A stretch of 64,000 bases of DNA from Pseudomonas wuhanensis (lineage in GTDB: Bacteria > Pseudomonadota > Gammaproteobacteria > Pseudomonadales > Pseudomonadaceae), in contig NZ_CP117430.1 of NCBI RefSeq assembly GCF_030687395.1, positions 1,922,001-1,986,000 on the forward strand. The letters run 5' to 3'. Within the stretch, counting starts at the first letter, position 1; each line of letters begins with the position of its first letter. A program made the translations under genes and the position numbers. Shown here piece by piece: positions 42,471-51,133 of the stretch. Below the pieces are notes generated by a model. That model saw only the letters and a program-made list of their open reading frames with translations, was not told where the DNA came from and searched no databases.

Positions 42471-42791
42471 TTGGTCAATGTCGAACAATTGAAAAACAGC
42501 GTGAACCGGATGTCGGCGGACGTGGTGCGTGAGGCCGTCCTCGAATTGCGTCTGGATGGCCTGGTCACGGAGGGGAAAACGCCCTTCAACAAATTGCATT
42601 TCAATACCTGTTTCGCCGAAATTGAAGCCTTGTTCCAGCGTGCGGGCTATCACCGACAACTGGACGTCGTGGGCTATCAGGGTTTGTTGTATGCGCTTTA
42701 TGATCCGGGTCGCTGGGAAGCGGTCGATGTGCTGCGCTGGCTCAAGGAGTTCACCGAAGCGGCTGCTCGAACACAGTCGATACCGGCCTGA
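42471..42791 (+). CDS. Conserved hypothetical protein
   Basis: A 106-residue acidic soluble protein (VEQLKNSVNRMSADVVREAVLE..., ending EFTEAAARTQSIPA). There are no membrane segments or motifs I can name. The frame has no ATG at its start; a TTG at 42471 preceded by AGAGGG seven bases upstream is the best candidate. The codon pattern resembles the neighbours (G/C in third positions), and it ends 72 bp before the pseudouridine synthase gene, so co-transcription is likely. Confidence 0.6.
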   Translation: MVNVEQLKNSVNRMSADVVREAVLELRLDGLVTEGKTPFNKLHFNTCFAEIEALFQRAGYHRQLDVVGYQGLLYALYDPGRWEAVDVLRWLKEFTEAAARTQSIPA

Positions 42792-42863
42792 GGATTCTCT
42801 TCTAGGTTCGTTCCGGCCACTGTTGGATAATGCCGCCCTGCATTGAGGGTTAGAGCTTTTCGT

Positions 42864-43754
42864 ATGTCCATTTCATCTTTTTCTGCTGCACATAACCAGG
42901 CCAGCACGCTCTATCTGCCGCCGGGGCCGTGGCAGACCGTACTCGATTGCCTGTGCGAGCACTTCAGCGCCATCGGTCGTGAACAATGGCTGGACAGAAT
43001 TGCTCGCGGTCGTGTCCTCGATGGGCAAGGGCTGCCGATCGCCCTGGACCTGCCTTACAAGGAAGGTCTGCGGATTCATTATTTTCGTGAGGTGCCGGAC
43101 GAAAAAACGATCCCGGTGGTGGAGTCGATCCTCTATGCCGACGAGCATCTGGTGGTAGCAGACAAACCACACTTTCTGCCCGTGACTCCGGCGGGCGAAT
43201 ACGTGGAGCAGACATTGCTGCGGCGGCTGATCCGTCGCCTTGATAACCCGCATCTGGTGCCTTTGCATCGCATTGACCGGCATACGGCGGGGCTGGTGCT
43301 TTTTTCAGCCAACCCTCAGAGTCGGTCGGCGTATCAGTCATTATTTCCTACACGCCAGATCGAAAAGCGCTATGAAGCAATCGCCCGGGCATTGCCGGAA
43401 CATTCCTTCCCGTTGGTCCATAAAAGTCGACTTGTCGATGGCGAGCCGTTTTTTCGCATGCAAGAAGGTCCGGGTGTCAGCAATACCGAGACGGCTGTCG
43501 AGGTCAGGGAAAAAAACGGTGAACTCTGGCGTTATGCGCTGTACCCGGTGACGGGCAAGAAACATCAGTTGCGAGTTCACATGACCGCCCTGGGGGCCAG
43601 CATCTGCAATGACCCGTTCTATCCGCAGGTGCTCAAGGACGTAGAAGATGACTATGCCAACCCCTTGAAGCTATTGGCTCAGGGGCTGCGATTTGTTGAT
43701 CCGGTCACGGGGCAGGAAAGAGAATTCGAAAGCACCATCACCTTGCAGTGGTGA
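42864..43754 (+). CDS. RluA-family RNA pseudouridine synthase
   Basis: A 296-residue pseudouridine synthase. The catalytic aspartate is in PLHRIDRHTAGLVLFS; further marks are ILYADEHLVVADKPHFLPVTP and the late YPVTGKKHQLRVHMTALG. It lacks a recognisable S4 domain; the N-terminal 80 residues are family-specific. It modifies uridines in rRNA or tRNA, target unknown. The start at 42864 gives MSISSFSAAH; a TTG at 42843 is possible. A bidirectional terminator follows. Confidence 0.88.
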   Translation: MSISSFSAAHNQASTLYLPPGPWQTVLDCLCEHFSAIGREQWLDRIARGRVLDGQGLPIALDLPYKEGLRIHYFREVPDEKTIPVVESILYADEHLVVADKPHFLPVTPAGEYVEQTLLRRLIRRLDNPHLVPLHRIDRHTAGLVLFSANPQSRSAYQSLFPTRQIEKRYEAIARALPEHSFPLVHKSRLVDGEPFFRMQEGPGVSNTETAVEVREKNGELWRYALYPVTGKKHQLRVHMTALGASICNDPFYPQVLKDVEDDYANPLKLLAQGLRFVDPVTGQEREFESTITLQW

Positions 43755-43790
43755 TCACAGGGCTAACGACTCTGCTTTTCTTCAGTCACG

Positions 43791-43818
43791 AAAAAGCCCG
43801 CTTTTAAAGCGGGCTTTT
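43791..43818. terminator. Bidirectional terminator
   Basis: AAAAAGCCCGCTTT / AAAGCGGGCTTTT: 10-bp stem flanked by A-run and T-run, between the convergent pseudouridine synthase and lipoprotein genes. Confidence 0.92.
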
Positions 43819-43843
43819 CTGTATCCGGTTGTCGCCGTAAAGA

Positions 43844-44065
43844 TTACAGATCTTTAACGGTACGGACCTGATCTTTGTTGACGCGGGTGTGCTTGCCATC
43901 CAGTTGTTCGAATTCGTAAAAGCCCGATTCTTCATCGTACTTAGGCGCGTCGACGGCCTGGATTTCTCGACCGTCATTCAAGGTGATCACTGTAGGCGAT
44001 GCGCAACCGGCGAGGGTCGCAAGGCCCAGTGCGAGCATGAAAGTGGCGAGGGTCCGTTGAGTCAT
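43844..44065 (-). CDS. YgdI/YgdR-family small lipoprotein (DUF903)
   Basis: A 73-residue lipoprotein: signal peptide with lipobox LATLAGC, acylated Cys at residue 21, then the SH3-like DUF903 domain (VITLNDGREIQAVDAPKYDEESGFYEFEQLDG, DQVRTVKDL). Residue after the cysteine is alanine, which favours transport to the outer membrane. GGAGA sits eight bases before the ATG. Function of the family is unknown. Confidence 0.92.
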   Translation of the reverse strand: MTQRTLATFMLALGLATLAGCASPTVITLNDGREIQAVDAPKYDEESGFYEFEQLDGKHTRVNKDQVRTVKDL

Positions 44066-44141
44066 GAGTGTGTCTCCGAATGGGAATTCTTTTGATTGCT
44101 GAGCTTGAGACGTATACAACGCGCGCAAGTTCCTTCGCGTG

Positions 44142-44744
44142 TCAGTCTGACACAGTGCGGTGTGTGCTTAACAGTTCTGGCGTATTGAGATTGGCCAGGC
44201 GAGGGTCGTTATCCGGGCATTGCAGGGCTGTGGCGCCTAGTTTGCGCATAAGGCGGCCCGGGCTGCGCTCGCCTTCGTTCCAGGCGGTCTCGAAAGCTGC
44301 TGAAAGGGCGACGGGAATCATGCACAGCAAGGGTTCCCAGTGTTCGCCATGGCGCAGCATCAGCGGTTTGTCCGGATGTTGCCCGGCGGTTTCACGCATG
44401 CTCTGGAGCAGCGCGGCATCGATGCGTGGCACATCGCAGGGCAGCACCAGCAGATGAGGGTGGCGGGCAGCTTTCAGGCCTGCGCGAATACCTGCCAATG
44501 GTCCCGGAAAGTCGCCTTCGTCGTCATGGACCAACTGATCCGCATAAGGCGCATATTTTTCCAGGTTTCTGTTGCAGGAGATGATCAGGTCATCACTCAG
44601 CGGGCGCGTCTTACGGTGTAGATGCGCGATCAGTGGCTCGCCGTGCCAATCCAGCAAACCCTTGTCCTGACCACCCATGCGTTGGCCGCGACCGCCGGCC
44701 AGGAGCAGAATGGAGCAAGGCGCCAGAGGTGTATTCGAAGTCAT
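44142..44744 (-). CDS. mobA: MobA, molybdenum cofactor guanylyltransferase
   Basis: A 200-residue nucleotidyltransferase attaching GMP to molybdopterin to form MGD for DMSO-reductase-family enzymes. Seen: [20 protein letters not shown] (GTP loop), [41 protein letters not shown] precedes the start. Divergent from moaB-moeA with an 81-bp gap, placing three molybdenum-cofactor genes together. Confidence 0.95.
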   Translation of the reverse strand: MTSNTPLAPCSILLLAGGRGQRMGGQDKGLLDWHGEPLIAHLHRKTRPLSDDLIISCNRNLEKYAPYADQLVHDDEGDFPGPLAGIRAGLKAARHPHLLVLPCDVPRIDAALLQSMRETAGQHPDKPLMLRHGEHWEPLLCMIPVALSAAFETAWNEGERSPGRLMRKLGATALQCPDNDPRLANLNTPELLSTHRTVSD

Positions 44745-44825
44745 CGCACTTCTCCATGGGGGCGGCGAATAAATGAGGCGCTGTGATATAACACCGGGCT
44801 GTTTCTCCTACAACTGGACGAGCCT

Positions 44826-45365
44826 ATGAAAGCCAAGGCTGATGTACCTTTCGCACCGCTCAACATCGCGGTGCTGACTGTCAGCGATACCCGTACCCTG
44901 GAAACCGATACCTCAGGCCAGGTCTTCGTCGACCGTTTGAGCGCTGCGGGTCATAACCTGGCGGCCCGTGTGCTGCTTAAAGATGACCTCTACAAAATTC
45001 GCGCGCAAGTCGCCAACTGGATTGCCGATGAGGTCGTGCAAGTGGTGTTGATCACCGGCGGTACCGGGTTCACCGGTCGCGACAGCACGCCCGAAGCCGT
45101 GAGTTGCTTGCTGGATAAACAGGTGGATGGTTTTGGTGAGTTGTTCCGGCAGATATCGGTAGCGGATATCGGCACCTCGACGGTTCAGTCCCGGGCCTTG
45201 GCGGGGCTGGCCAATGGCACGCTGGTGTGCTGTTTGCCGGGCTCCACCAATGCGGTGCGCACCGGTTGGGACGGCATTCTTGCCGAGCAACTGGATTCGC
45301 GTCACCGTCCGTGCAATTTCGTGACCCATCTGAAACAGGCGGCACCCTGTGAATCCCGGGGGTAA
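44826..45365 (+). CDS. moaB: MoaB, molybdopterin adenylyltransferase-type protein
   Basis: A 179-residue MoaB/Mog-fold protein: NIAVLTVSDTRTLETDTSGQ, VVLITGGTGFTGRDSTPEAV, FRQISVADIGTSTVQSRALAG, CLPGSTNAVRTGWDGIL. The TGGTG and PGS loops bind molybdopterin/nucleotide. It probably adenylylates molybdopterin before MoeA inserts molybdate. Its 3' end overlaps moeA by 17 bp, so they form one operon. Confidence 0.94.
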   Translation: MKAKADVPFAPLNIAVLTVSDTRTLETDTSGQVFVDRLSAAGHNLAARVLLKDDLYKIRAQVANWIADEVVQVVLITGGTGFTGRDSTPEAVSCLLDKQVDGFGELFRQISVADIGTSTVQSRALAGLANGTLVCCLPGSTNAVRTGWDGILAEQLDSRHRPCNFVTHLKQAAPCESRG

Positions 45366-46575
45366 GCCAGGCAAGACTGGCAGTCTGATGGCTGTCGAGG
45401 TGGCACTGGCGCGTTTACTGGAAATGGCTGACGCCTCGAAGATTGGTGAGCACGAATGCTTGCCGTTGGCACAGGTTCAGGGGCGTGTACTGGCCACTGA
45501 CCTGGTCTCGACACTTGATTTGCCGCCTTGGCCCAACAGTGCAATGGACGGTTATGCCTTGCATTTGGCCGACTGGACGGGAGAGCCGTTGGTGGTCAGT
45601 CAGAAGATTTTTGCAGGCCAGGCCCCTGAGCCCTTGAAGCCGGGTACCTGTGCGCGGATCTTCACCGGCGCGCCTGTGCCCGCAGGTGCCAACTGTGTCG
45701 AGATGCAGGAGAACGTCGAGGTTCAGGCGGATGAACGGGTGCGTTTCACCGAGACCATGACCCCAGGAAAGAACATCCGTCCACAAGGCCAGGAAGCCAC
45801 CGTTGGTGAGCTGATCTTGCCCGCCGGAACGCGTCTGGGGCCAATCGAGCAGGGGCTGGCGGCATCGCTGGGATGCGCTGAGCTGGACGTGGTTCGCAAA
45901 ATTCGTGTTGCGGTATTGTCTACCGGTGATGAGTTGATTGAGCCAGGTCAGGTCCTTGGGCCGGGACAGATCTACAACAGTAATCGGGTATTGCTCTGTA
46001 GCTGGTTGCAGCGCTTGGGTTGTGAGGTGATCGATGCCGGCATTCTTCCCGATGATTTAGCGACCACTCGTGCCCGCCTTGGTGAGTTAAAGGATGTCGA
46101 CCTGATTCTCTCGACCGGTGGCGTATCGGTGGGAGAGGCCGACTTCCTGGGCATTGCCTTGCGGGAAGAGGGCGAATTGACTCTGTGGAAGCTTGCCATC
46201 AAACCAGGCAAACCACTGACGTTCGGGCATTTTCGTGGCGTGCCTGTGATTGGTTTACCCGGCAATCCGGCATCGACCCTGGTGACTTTTGCTCTGTTGG
46301 CAAGGCCTTACCTTTTGCGCCGCCAAGGCGTAAAAGAGGTTGAGCCCCTGAAGTTTCAGGTGCCGGCAGGGTTTGTCTGGCCAAAGGCCGGCAACCGACG
46401 TGAGTACTTGCGCGGACGTCTGGAGAATGGCCGGGCAATCATCTACAGGAATCAGAGCTCTGGCGTACTGCGCAGTGCTGCCTGGGCTGACGGTCTGGTT
46501 GAAGTGCTGGAAGACCGTACGCTGATCGAGGGTGATTGTGTGAGCTTCATCCCGCTGAGTGAAGTCTTGAGCTGA
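45349..46575 (+). CDS. moeA: MoeA, molybdopterin molybdotransferase
   Basis: A 408-residue enzyme inserting molybdate into adenylylated molybdopterin. Seen: LPPWPNSAMDGYALHLAD, RIFTGAPVPAGANCVEMQE, RPQGQEA, VAVLSTGDELIEPG, ILSTGGVSVGEADF, KPGKPLTFGHFRGVPVIGLPGNPAS. GTG start at 45349 overlaps moaB by 17 bp; ATG 45388 is an alternative that still keeps the conserved core. Length fits the family. Confidence 0.95.
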   Translation: MNPGGKPGKTGSLMAVEVALARLLEMADASKIGEHECLPLAQVQGRVLATDLVSTLDLPPWPNSAMDGYALHLADWTGEPLVVSQKIFAGQAPEPLKPGTCARIFTGAPVPAGANCVEMQENVEVQADERVRFTETMTPGKNIRPQGQEATVGELILPAGTRLGPIEQGLAASLGCAELDVVRKIRVAVLSTGDELIEPGQVLGPGQIYNSNRVLLCSWLQRLGCEVIDAGILPDDLATTRARLGELKDVDLILSTGGVSVGEADFLGIALREEGELTLWKLAIKPGKPLTFGHFRGVPVIGLPGNPASTLVTFALLARPYLLRRQGVKEVEPLKFQVPAGFVWPKAGNRREYLRGRLENGRAIIYRNQSSGVLRSAAWADGLVEVLEDRTLIEGDCVSFIPLSEVLS

Positions 46576-46640
46576 TACAGGTACTGGTATTCCCACGCAA
46601 GCCCGGTTGATCGCATTGGGCTTGCGTGCATGACCATTCC

Positions 46641-46949
46641 TTAACGTGCCAGAAGTGTCACGACCTGGTCGAAGCGGCTGTTGGCGATCCAGGCCAGAAG
46701 CCCCAGGATCACGGCTGTTCCACCAGCTGAATAGGCAAGCCGGTGTTTGATGGATTTGACGTCATCCCGGACTTCATCCATGTCTCTTCGGATGTACTTG
46801 AGGTGTGTCTCCAGTTCAATGACGCGAGGTTCCATATCAACTTCTCCGGCGGATTTTGCGCTGTTTTTGAGTTCAGCCTGATGATTGGCGCGATTTTCTG
46901 CGAACGGCGCGACCGGAGTTACCGGTAGTCTGAGGTCATGGCTTTGCAT
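46641..46949 (-). CDS. Small single-pass membrane protein with coiled coil
   Basis: A 102-residue protein: polar N-terminus, a heptad-like segment (VIELETHLKYIRRDMDEVRDDVKSIK) and one C-terminal membrane helix (GGTAVILGLLAWIANS). The layout recalls XhlA-type haemolysin/holin-accessory proteins, but no phage genes are nearby. Start at 46949 uses AAGGAG 11 bases upstream, a rather long spacing; 46979 is possible. Function unknown. Confidence 0.55.
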   Translation of the reverse strand: MQSHDLRLPVTPVAPFAENRANHQAELKNSAKSAGEVDMEPRVIELETHLKYIRRDMDEVRDDVKSIKHRLAYSAGGTAVILGLLAWIANSRFDQVVTLLAR

Positions 46950-47273
46950 GGAGTAACTGGCTCCTTGCGTTAAAACCATTCAAGTGGTCGATGCCGTTGT
47001 TGCTTGCGCTTGTTGAGGCCCTTAAGGGGGTTCCATTCATTGTTTTTCACGTCCCTGTGTAAATTAACGGGTGATGACTGATACCGAGACACAACGGTGT
47101 ACCAATTGCCCGGTTGGGTCAATTGAGCCGATTCCTCACGTTTTGTAAGAAAAAATACCGCTCTGTAGGACTCACGTTTCCTTCCCTTGGAAATAATTAA
47201 AATCCTTTCGACTTTTATGAGGGGCTGCGAGGTCAACATGTCCCATGGATATGCGGATATGGGAGTGGCAAAA
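46950..47273. other. Intergenic region upstream of the lipid kinase gene
   Basis: About 320 bp, more AT-rich than its flanks. No hairpin terminator, repeat or small gene with coding character could be supported. Frames extending the kinase upstream (from 47187) lack a better ribosome site. Confidence 0.35.
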
Positions 47274-48191
47274 ATGAGCGAGCGCAAGGCGCTGTTGATT
47301 CTACATGGCAAGCAGGCACTCAATGAGGAGGTCCGTGCAGCCGTCGAAGGCAAGCGCCAGCAGGGCTGGGAACTGGCTGTTCGACTGACCTGGGAGGCCG
47401 GTGATGCGCAGCGGTTGGTGGATGAAGCGCTGACGGCAGGCTATACGCAGCTGATTGCCGGCGGCGGTGATGGCACCTTGCGTGATATCGCCGAAGCCAT
47501 GGCAGCGCATTCGACGCAGGCCAGCCTGGTGCTTTTGCCCTTGGGCACCGCCAACGATTTTGCTCGCGCTGCCGGTGTGCCTCTGGAGTCCGCTCAGGCG
47601 TTGGACCTTCTGGAGGCTGCCCCGCGAGCCATTGATCTGGGAGAAGTCGGCGGGCAGGTTTTCCTGAACATGGCCACTGGCGGCTTTGGCAGTCAGGTCA
47701 CGGCCAATACCTCCGAGGATCTGAAAAAAATTCTTGGAGGCGCCGCTTATCTCTTCACGGGTTTATCACGCTTCAGTGAGTTGCATGCGGCCTATGGCGA
47801 GTTGCAGGGGCCGGATTTTCACTGGCGCGGCGAATTGTTGGCATTAGGCATTGGCAATGGTCGACAGGCTGGCGGTGGTCATGTGTTGTGCCCGCAGGCG
47901 CTGGCTGACGATGGTCTGCTGGATATCAGCATTTTGCCCGCGCCACAGGAAGTGGTCGGTACCTTGAAAGACCTGCTGAGCGATGGCTTTGGAATCGACA
48001 ACATGTTTGTGCGAGCTCGCTTGCCATGGGTCGAGATCAAGGTCTCGGAGGGCCTTTATATCAACCTTGATGGGGAACCTCTGGAGGGCGATAGCCTGCG
48101 TTTCTCGGCGCGCCCGGCGGCATTGCGTGTGCATTTGCCCGAGGGCTCGCCACTGCTGAGCGTCTCGAACCCAGCTAATCGTCCAGACTGA
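47274..48191 (+). CDS. yegS: YegS-type lipid kinase (diacylglycerol kinase catalytic domain)
   Basis: A 305-residue cytoplasmic lipid kinase. Seen: MSERKALLILHGKQALNEEVRA start as in YegS, nucleotide motif LIAGGGDGTLRDIAEAM, LLPLGTANDFARAAGVP, NMATGGFGSQVT, and C-terminal NLDGEPLEGDSLRFSARPAALRVHLP. E. coli YegS phosphorylates phosphatidylglycerol in vitro. Start at 47274 has GGGAG eight bases upstream. Its 3' end overlaps the convergent LuxR regulator gene by 17 bp. Confidence 0.92.
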   Translation: MSERKALLILHGKQALNEEVRAAVEGKRQQGWELAVRLTWEAGDAQRLVDEALTAGYTQLIAGGGDGTLRDIAEAMAAHSTQASLVLLPLGTANDFARAAGVPLESAQALDLLEAAPRAIDLGEVGGQVFLNMATGGFGSQVTANTSEDLKKILGGAAYLFTGLSRFSELHAAYGELQGPDFHWRGELLALGIGNGRQAGGGHVLCPQALADDGLLDISILPAPQEVVGTLKDLLSDGFGIDNMFVRARLPWVEIKVSEGLYINLDGEPLEGDSLRFSARPAALRVHLPEGSPLLSVSNPANRPD

Positions 48192-48834
48192 TGATTTGTT
48201 CGCGCACGGCGAACAGCACCAGGCCGGCCACATCATAGATCTGCAAGCGTTTCATGATCTGTGAGCGGTGCGTTTCGACGGTCTTGATGCTCAGACCCAG
48301 GCCATTGGCGATTTCCCGGGTGGATTTTCCGCGAACAATCAGTCGCAGAATTTCCAGCTGGCGTGCCGTCAGGTTGTGCGAGTCTTGGGGTTGCGCCTGA
48401 TTATTCTGGGTTCGGGTCAGTGCCTGGTTGATGACGGTATGGGCAATGGCCGGGCTCAGGTAGCGTTCGTTATTGCGCAAGGCATCCAGGGCATGTTCGA
48501 GCTCGGTGGCCGTGGTGTCCTTGAGCAGGTAGCCATGCGCCCCTGATTCCAGTGCCTGCATGATGAGCGCCGGGTCGGTATGCATCGACAGGATGAGCAC
48601 TTTGCACTGCGGACGTACTCGCTTGAGTCGCTGCAAGGCTTCAAGGCCACCGGTTTCCTTCATGGAGATATCCAGCAGAATGATGTCCGGGGATAGCTGT
48701 TCGACCATTTCGACCAACTGCGAGCCGTCATTGGCCTCCCCGACTACCGCATAGCCGGGAATATCCAGCACCAGAGCGCGCACGCCAGCCCTGATAAGTG
48801 AGTGGTCGTCCACCAGAAGTAAGTTACAAGTCAA
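48175..48834 (-). CDS. NarL/UhpA-type response regulator
   Basis: A 219-residue regulator: receiver (LLLVDDHSLIRAGVRALV, DIILLDISMKETGG, LKDTTATELEHAL) and LuxR DNA-binding domain (LTARQLEILRLIVRGKSTREIANGLGLSIKTVETHRSQIMKRL). Its start overlaps the stop of the histidine kinase gene by four bases (ATGA), so it is the cognate regulator. Target unknown. Confidence 0.9.
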   Translation of the reverse strand: MTCNLLLVDDHSLIRAGVRALVLDIPGYAVVGEANDGSQLVEMVEQLSPDIILLDISMKETGGLEALQRLKRVRPQCKVLILSMHTDPALIMQALESGAHGYLLKDTTATELEHALDALRNNERYLSPAIAHTVINQALTRTQNNQAQPQDSHNLTARQLEILRLIVRGKSTREIANGLGLSIKTVETHRSQIMKRLQIYDVAGLVLFAVREQIISLDD

Positions 48835-49724
48835 TGCATAACCTTATTCGTACTGGCCCGTTCTAGCGCGCGGGGCGCCCAGGGGAAGAGTGCTTCTATT
48901 TGAGTGCCTTTGCCCGGTTCGCTGGTCACGGTCAGTGTGCCACCTAACTGATCGATCCGTTCCGACATCCCGGCCATTCCCCGTTGCCCTTCGCGAGCGG
49001 GATCTGCCGCTGGCGCGAAACCCAGGCCATCGTCGCTGATCAACAGCGTCAGGCCTTGGGGCAGGCGTTGCAGGCGGATCAATAGATTTCTGGCCTCGGC
49101 GTGACGCAGTATATTGGTAACGGCTTCTTGAGTGATTCGAAAAGCTGCCACCGCTATTTCCTCCGGTATGCCCGTCAGGCGTTGATGGCATTCCAGGCTC
49201 CAGTGCACGGAGGTATTGGCCAGGGTCCTGAGTAAATGTGCTCGCAGGCTGGCTTCCAGCCCGAGACTGGCCAGTTGCCGCGGATTGAGGATGGCCGAGA
49301 CGTCGCGAACCTTGGCCAGGGTTTCGTCCAGCGTATCGCAGAGTACCGAACACTGACCCTGCAGTTCTTCGGGCAATCGACGTTTGAGCCATTCACCTTG
49401 AAGTTTTGCGGCGGTCAGCAATTGACCAATGTCATCATGCAGCTCTCGACTGAGCCGGTGGCGTTCGTTTTCCTGCACTTGCAGCAGACGGTCAGCCAGT
49501 TCTTGAGGTTGAAACTTTATCGATTTGCGCGAGAGACAATGTCCCACCCAGACACAGGCCAACGCCGCACTGTTGAGCACCAGCAGACTCACCGGCAGAG
49601 GGATGGACAAGCTATAGACCAGCAGGCTGCCAAGCGCCGAGCAGATGCACAGAAAAAGCGTGAACCGGCGCGCGTTTTTTCGGGAGGGTGGCCACAGGGT
49701 AATTGACTTGAGGCTGGCGTACAT
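48831..49724 (-). CDS. NarX/UhpB-type (HPK7) sensor histidine kinase
   Basis: A kinase of about 297 residues from ATG 49724: two close hydrophobic helices (FTLFLCICSALGSLLVYSL and PVSLLVLNSAALACVWVG), phosphoacceptor helix in ENERHRLSRELHDDIGQLLTAAK (HisKA_3), and HATPase (RITQEAVTNILRHAEARNL, LISDDGLGFAP, GQRGMAGMSERIDQLGG). No periplasmic sensor, so it probably senses membrane or cytoplasmic cues. Start uncertain: the frame extends to 49895 with only TTG/GTG starts and no good ribosome site at any of them. Co-translated with the LuxR regulator. Confidence 0.85.
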   Translation of the reverse strand: MYASLKSITLWPPSRKNARRFTLFLCICSALGSLLVYSLSIPLPVSLLVLNSAALACVWVGHCLSRKSIKFQPQELADRLLQVQENERHRLSRELHDDIGQLLTAAKLQGEWLKRRLPEELQGQCSVLCDTLDETLAKVRDVSAILNPRQLASLGLEASLRAHLLRTLANTSVHWSLECHQRLTGIPEEIAVAAFRITQEAVTNILRHAEARNLLIRLQRLPQGLTLLISDDGLGFAPAADPAREGQRGMAGMSERIDQLGGTLTVTSEPGKGTQIEALFPWAPRALERASTNKVMH

Positions 49725-50200
49725 AGCGGATGGAGCCAATGGATGTTCGCTGCGGGCAGACCGGCCATTTAGGGGCTGACGGGTCTCTGTGTGGAAATCG
49801 TTGTGTGAAGTCGCTTTCAATGGCTGCGGTGCAGTGATCGAAATACAGCTTTCAATGTGCTCGCCTAGAGTCACTCTGTCATTAATTGACGTCAACTAAT
49901 GGTCGGCATAATACCACTTAAGATACCGTTGGTCGCGTTCGGGTATATACCTCTATACCGTCAGGAAATATAGTTTCTGGACGATAGTTCCACAATGAAA
50001 AAACATTCGATTTTTATCGTCGGAAGATATCGATTGCCAGGGATTTTGTTTTTATTGCCAGGCACTCTCTGACGTCGACACAGGGATAACTATTTATTTA
50101 GGGCTGTTGTCGACTGGTATTCAATTGCGATATGAGCGCATCAAGTTATAGGGCTGCGTCATGGCAATAAAAAGCGCAAGACGGCTAGAAACTGGTGATT
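49725..50200. other. AT-rich region without a recognisable gene
   Basis: The part from about 49896 to 50200 is markedly AT-rich compared with the coding DNA around it and holds palindromic stretches such as GGTATATACC and GACGTCAA. The first 170 bases may code for an N-terminal extension of the kinase. I see no hairpin terminator. Likely a promoter/regulatory region for the kinase, or remnant DNA. Confidence 0.4.
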
Positions 50201-50671
50201 TTAAGCTTGCCGTTCCGAGAACGAAACGAGCCTGAACGGTCTGGAGTGGCTGGGCGGCTGAAATTGACTTTGTCCCACATGAAACGCAAACGCTTCAATC
50301 AGCGAGGTCTGTTCAGTGTCATCAAGACTGAGTTGGCCGGTAGTCTGATCGATGAGTTCGAGTTGCCAGGCCATGAGTGTGAAGCAGTCCTTGAGTGCAT
50401 CCAGGGCTTGATCGTGCAGGTCCATGTGGTTCTGCGCGTGGCTCAGCAGTCCATGAATATGCAGCGAGAACTCCGAGACCGTCGCCAGTGCCAAGGCATC
50501 GGCTTTGCTGGACAGCTTGAGAAGGGTGCTGAGCATGCAATCGATGGCGTCCCTGTCATTGCTGATCAGTTGCAAATGACTCAGGCATTCCTCGGATTTG
50601 GCCAAGAGTGTTTCAGCCTCGACGAGAAACTCTGGAAATCGCTGAGCCCACTCTTTGGTGTCGTTCGGCAT
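50201..50671 (-). CDS. Hypothetical helical protein next to cheV
   Basis: A 156-residue, mostly alpha-helical soluble protein (FPEFLVEAETLLAKSEECLSHLQLI, LLKLSSKADALALATVSEF, HIHGLLSHAQNHMDLHDQALDALKDCF). The even helical pattern could be a four-helix bundle of HPt type, but no HxxKG motif is present. Start at 50671 with GGAGA seven bases upstream. It points away from cheV, 462 bp off. Function unknown. Confidence 0.6.
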   Translation of the reverse strand: MPNDTKEWAQRFPEFLVEAETLLAKSEECLSHLQLISNDRDAIDCMLSTLLKLSSKADALALATVSEFSLHIHGLLSHAQNHMDLHDQALDALKDCFTLMAWQLELIDQTTGQLSLDDTEQTSLIEAFAFHVGQSQFQPPSHSRPFRLVSFSERQA

Positions 50672-51064
50672 GCTTATCTCCACAACGTCATGTCAGATGA
50701 GGGAATGTCGTGCGTGCCGACGAAAAGCACAGGTGTCCCGGCACCGCCAGTCCTTTGTGAAATCGCGCTCCAACAGGTTTGAGCGCCGGCTGGGGAACTC
50801 GAGAGGGTGGGTGGCCACTGACCTGCGATCGCACACAAAAGCCTGACTCCGTTCATGCAATGAGAATGGCGTCACATTAATGGCTATTGGATATTGCGAA
50901 TATCAGGTTGGGCCTGATTGTTACTAGGGGAATCCCTTACACAGGGGAACCTAACGTGCAAACCGAGGTCGCGCCGCAGGGAATGGAGCAGATGAAATCC
51001 CGGAGTCAGTAAAGCATGATGTTAATGTGACATCAATGCCTGATCGTGGCATTTTGTCTGGGGG
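50672..51064. other. Intergenic region upstream of cheV
   Basis: About 390 bp without a supportable gene, repeat or terminator; frames present are short and lack ribosome sites. The cheV promoter is at its right edge (see 51065-51091). Confidence 0.4.
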
Positions 51065-51091
51065 TCAAGGTCCGGCAAAAACAGCCGATAA
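51065..51091 (+). promoter_or_regulatory. FliA (sigma-28) promoter for cheV
   Basis: TCAAGG (51065-51070), 13-base spacer, GCCGATAA (51084-51091), 42 bases before the cheV ATG. This matches the Pseudomonas flagellar sigma consensus (TCAAG-N12/13-GCCGATA), as expected for a chemotaxis gene. Confidence 0.82.
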
Positions 51092-51133
51092 CTCCCTTTA
51101 GTGAATTCATCAGAACAAGCCCAGGAGTCATTA

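Noticed and set aside
46641..46949. XhlA/holin-like small protein as a sign of a prophage
   Set aside because: No phage structural, lysis or integrase genes nearby, and the flanks are housekeeping genes.
49995..50072. Possible 25-codon peptide starting MKKHSIF in the AT-rich region
   Set aside because: No ribosome-binding site upstream and no supporting context; too short to call.
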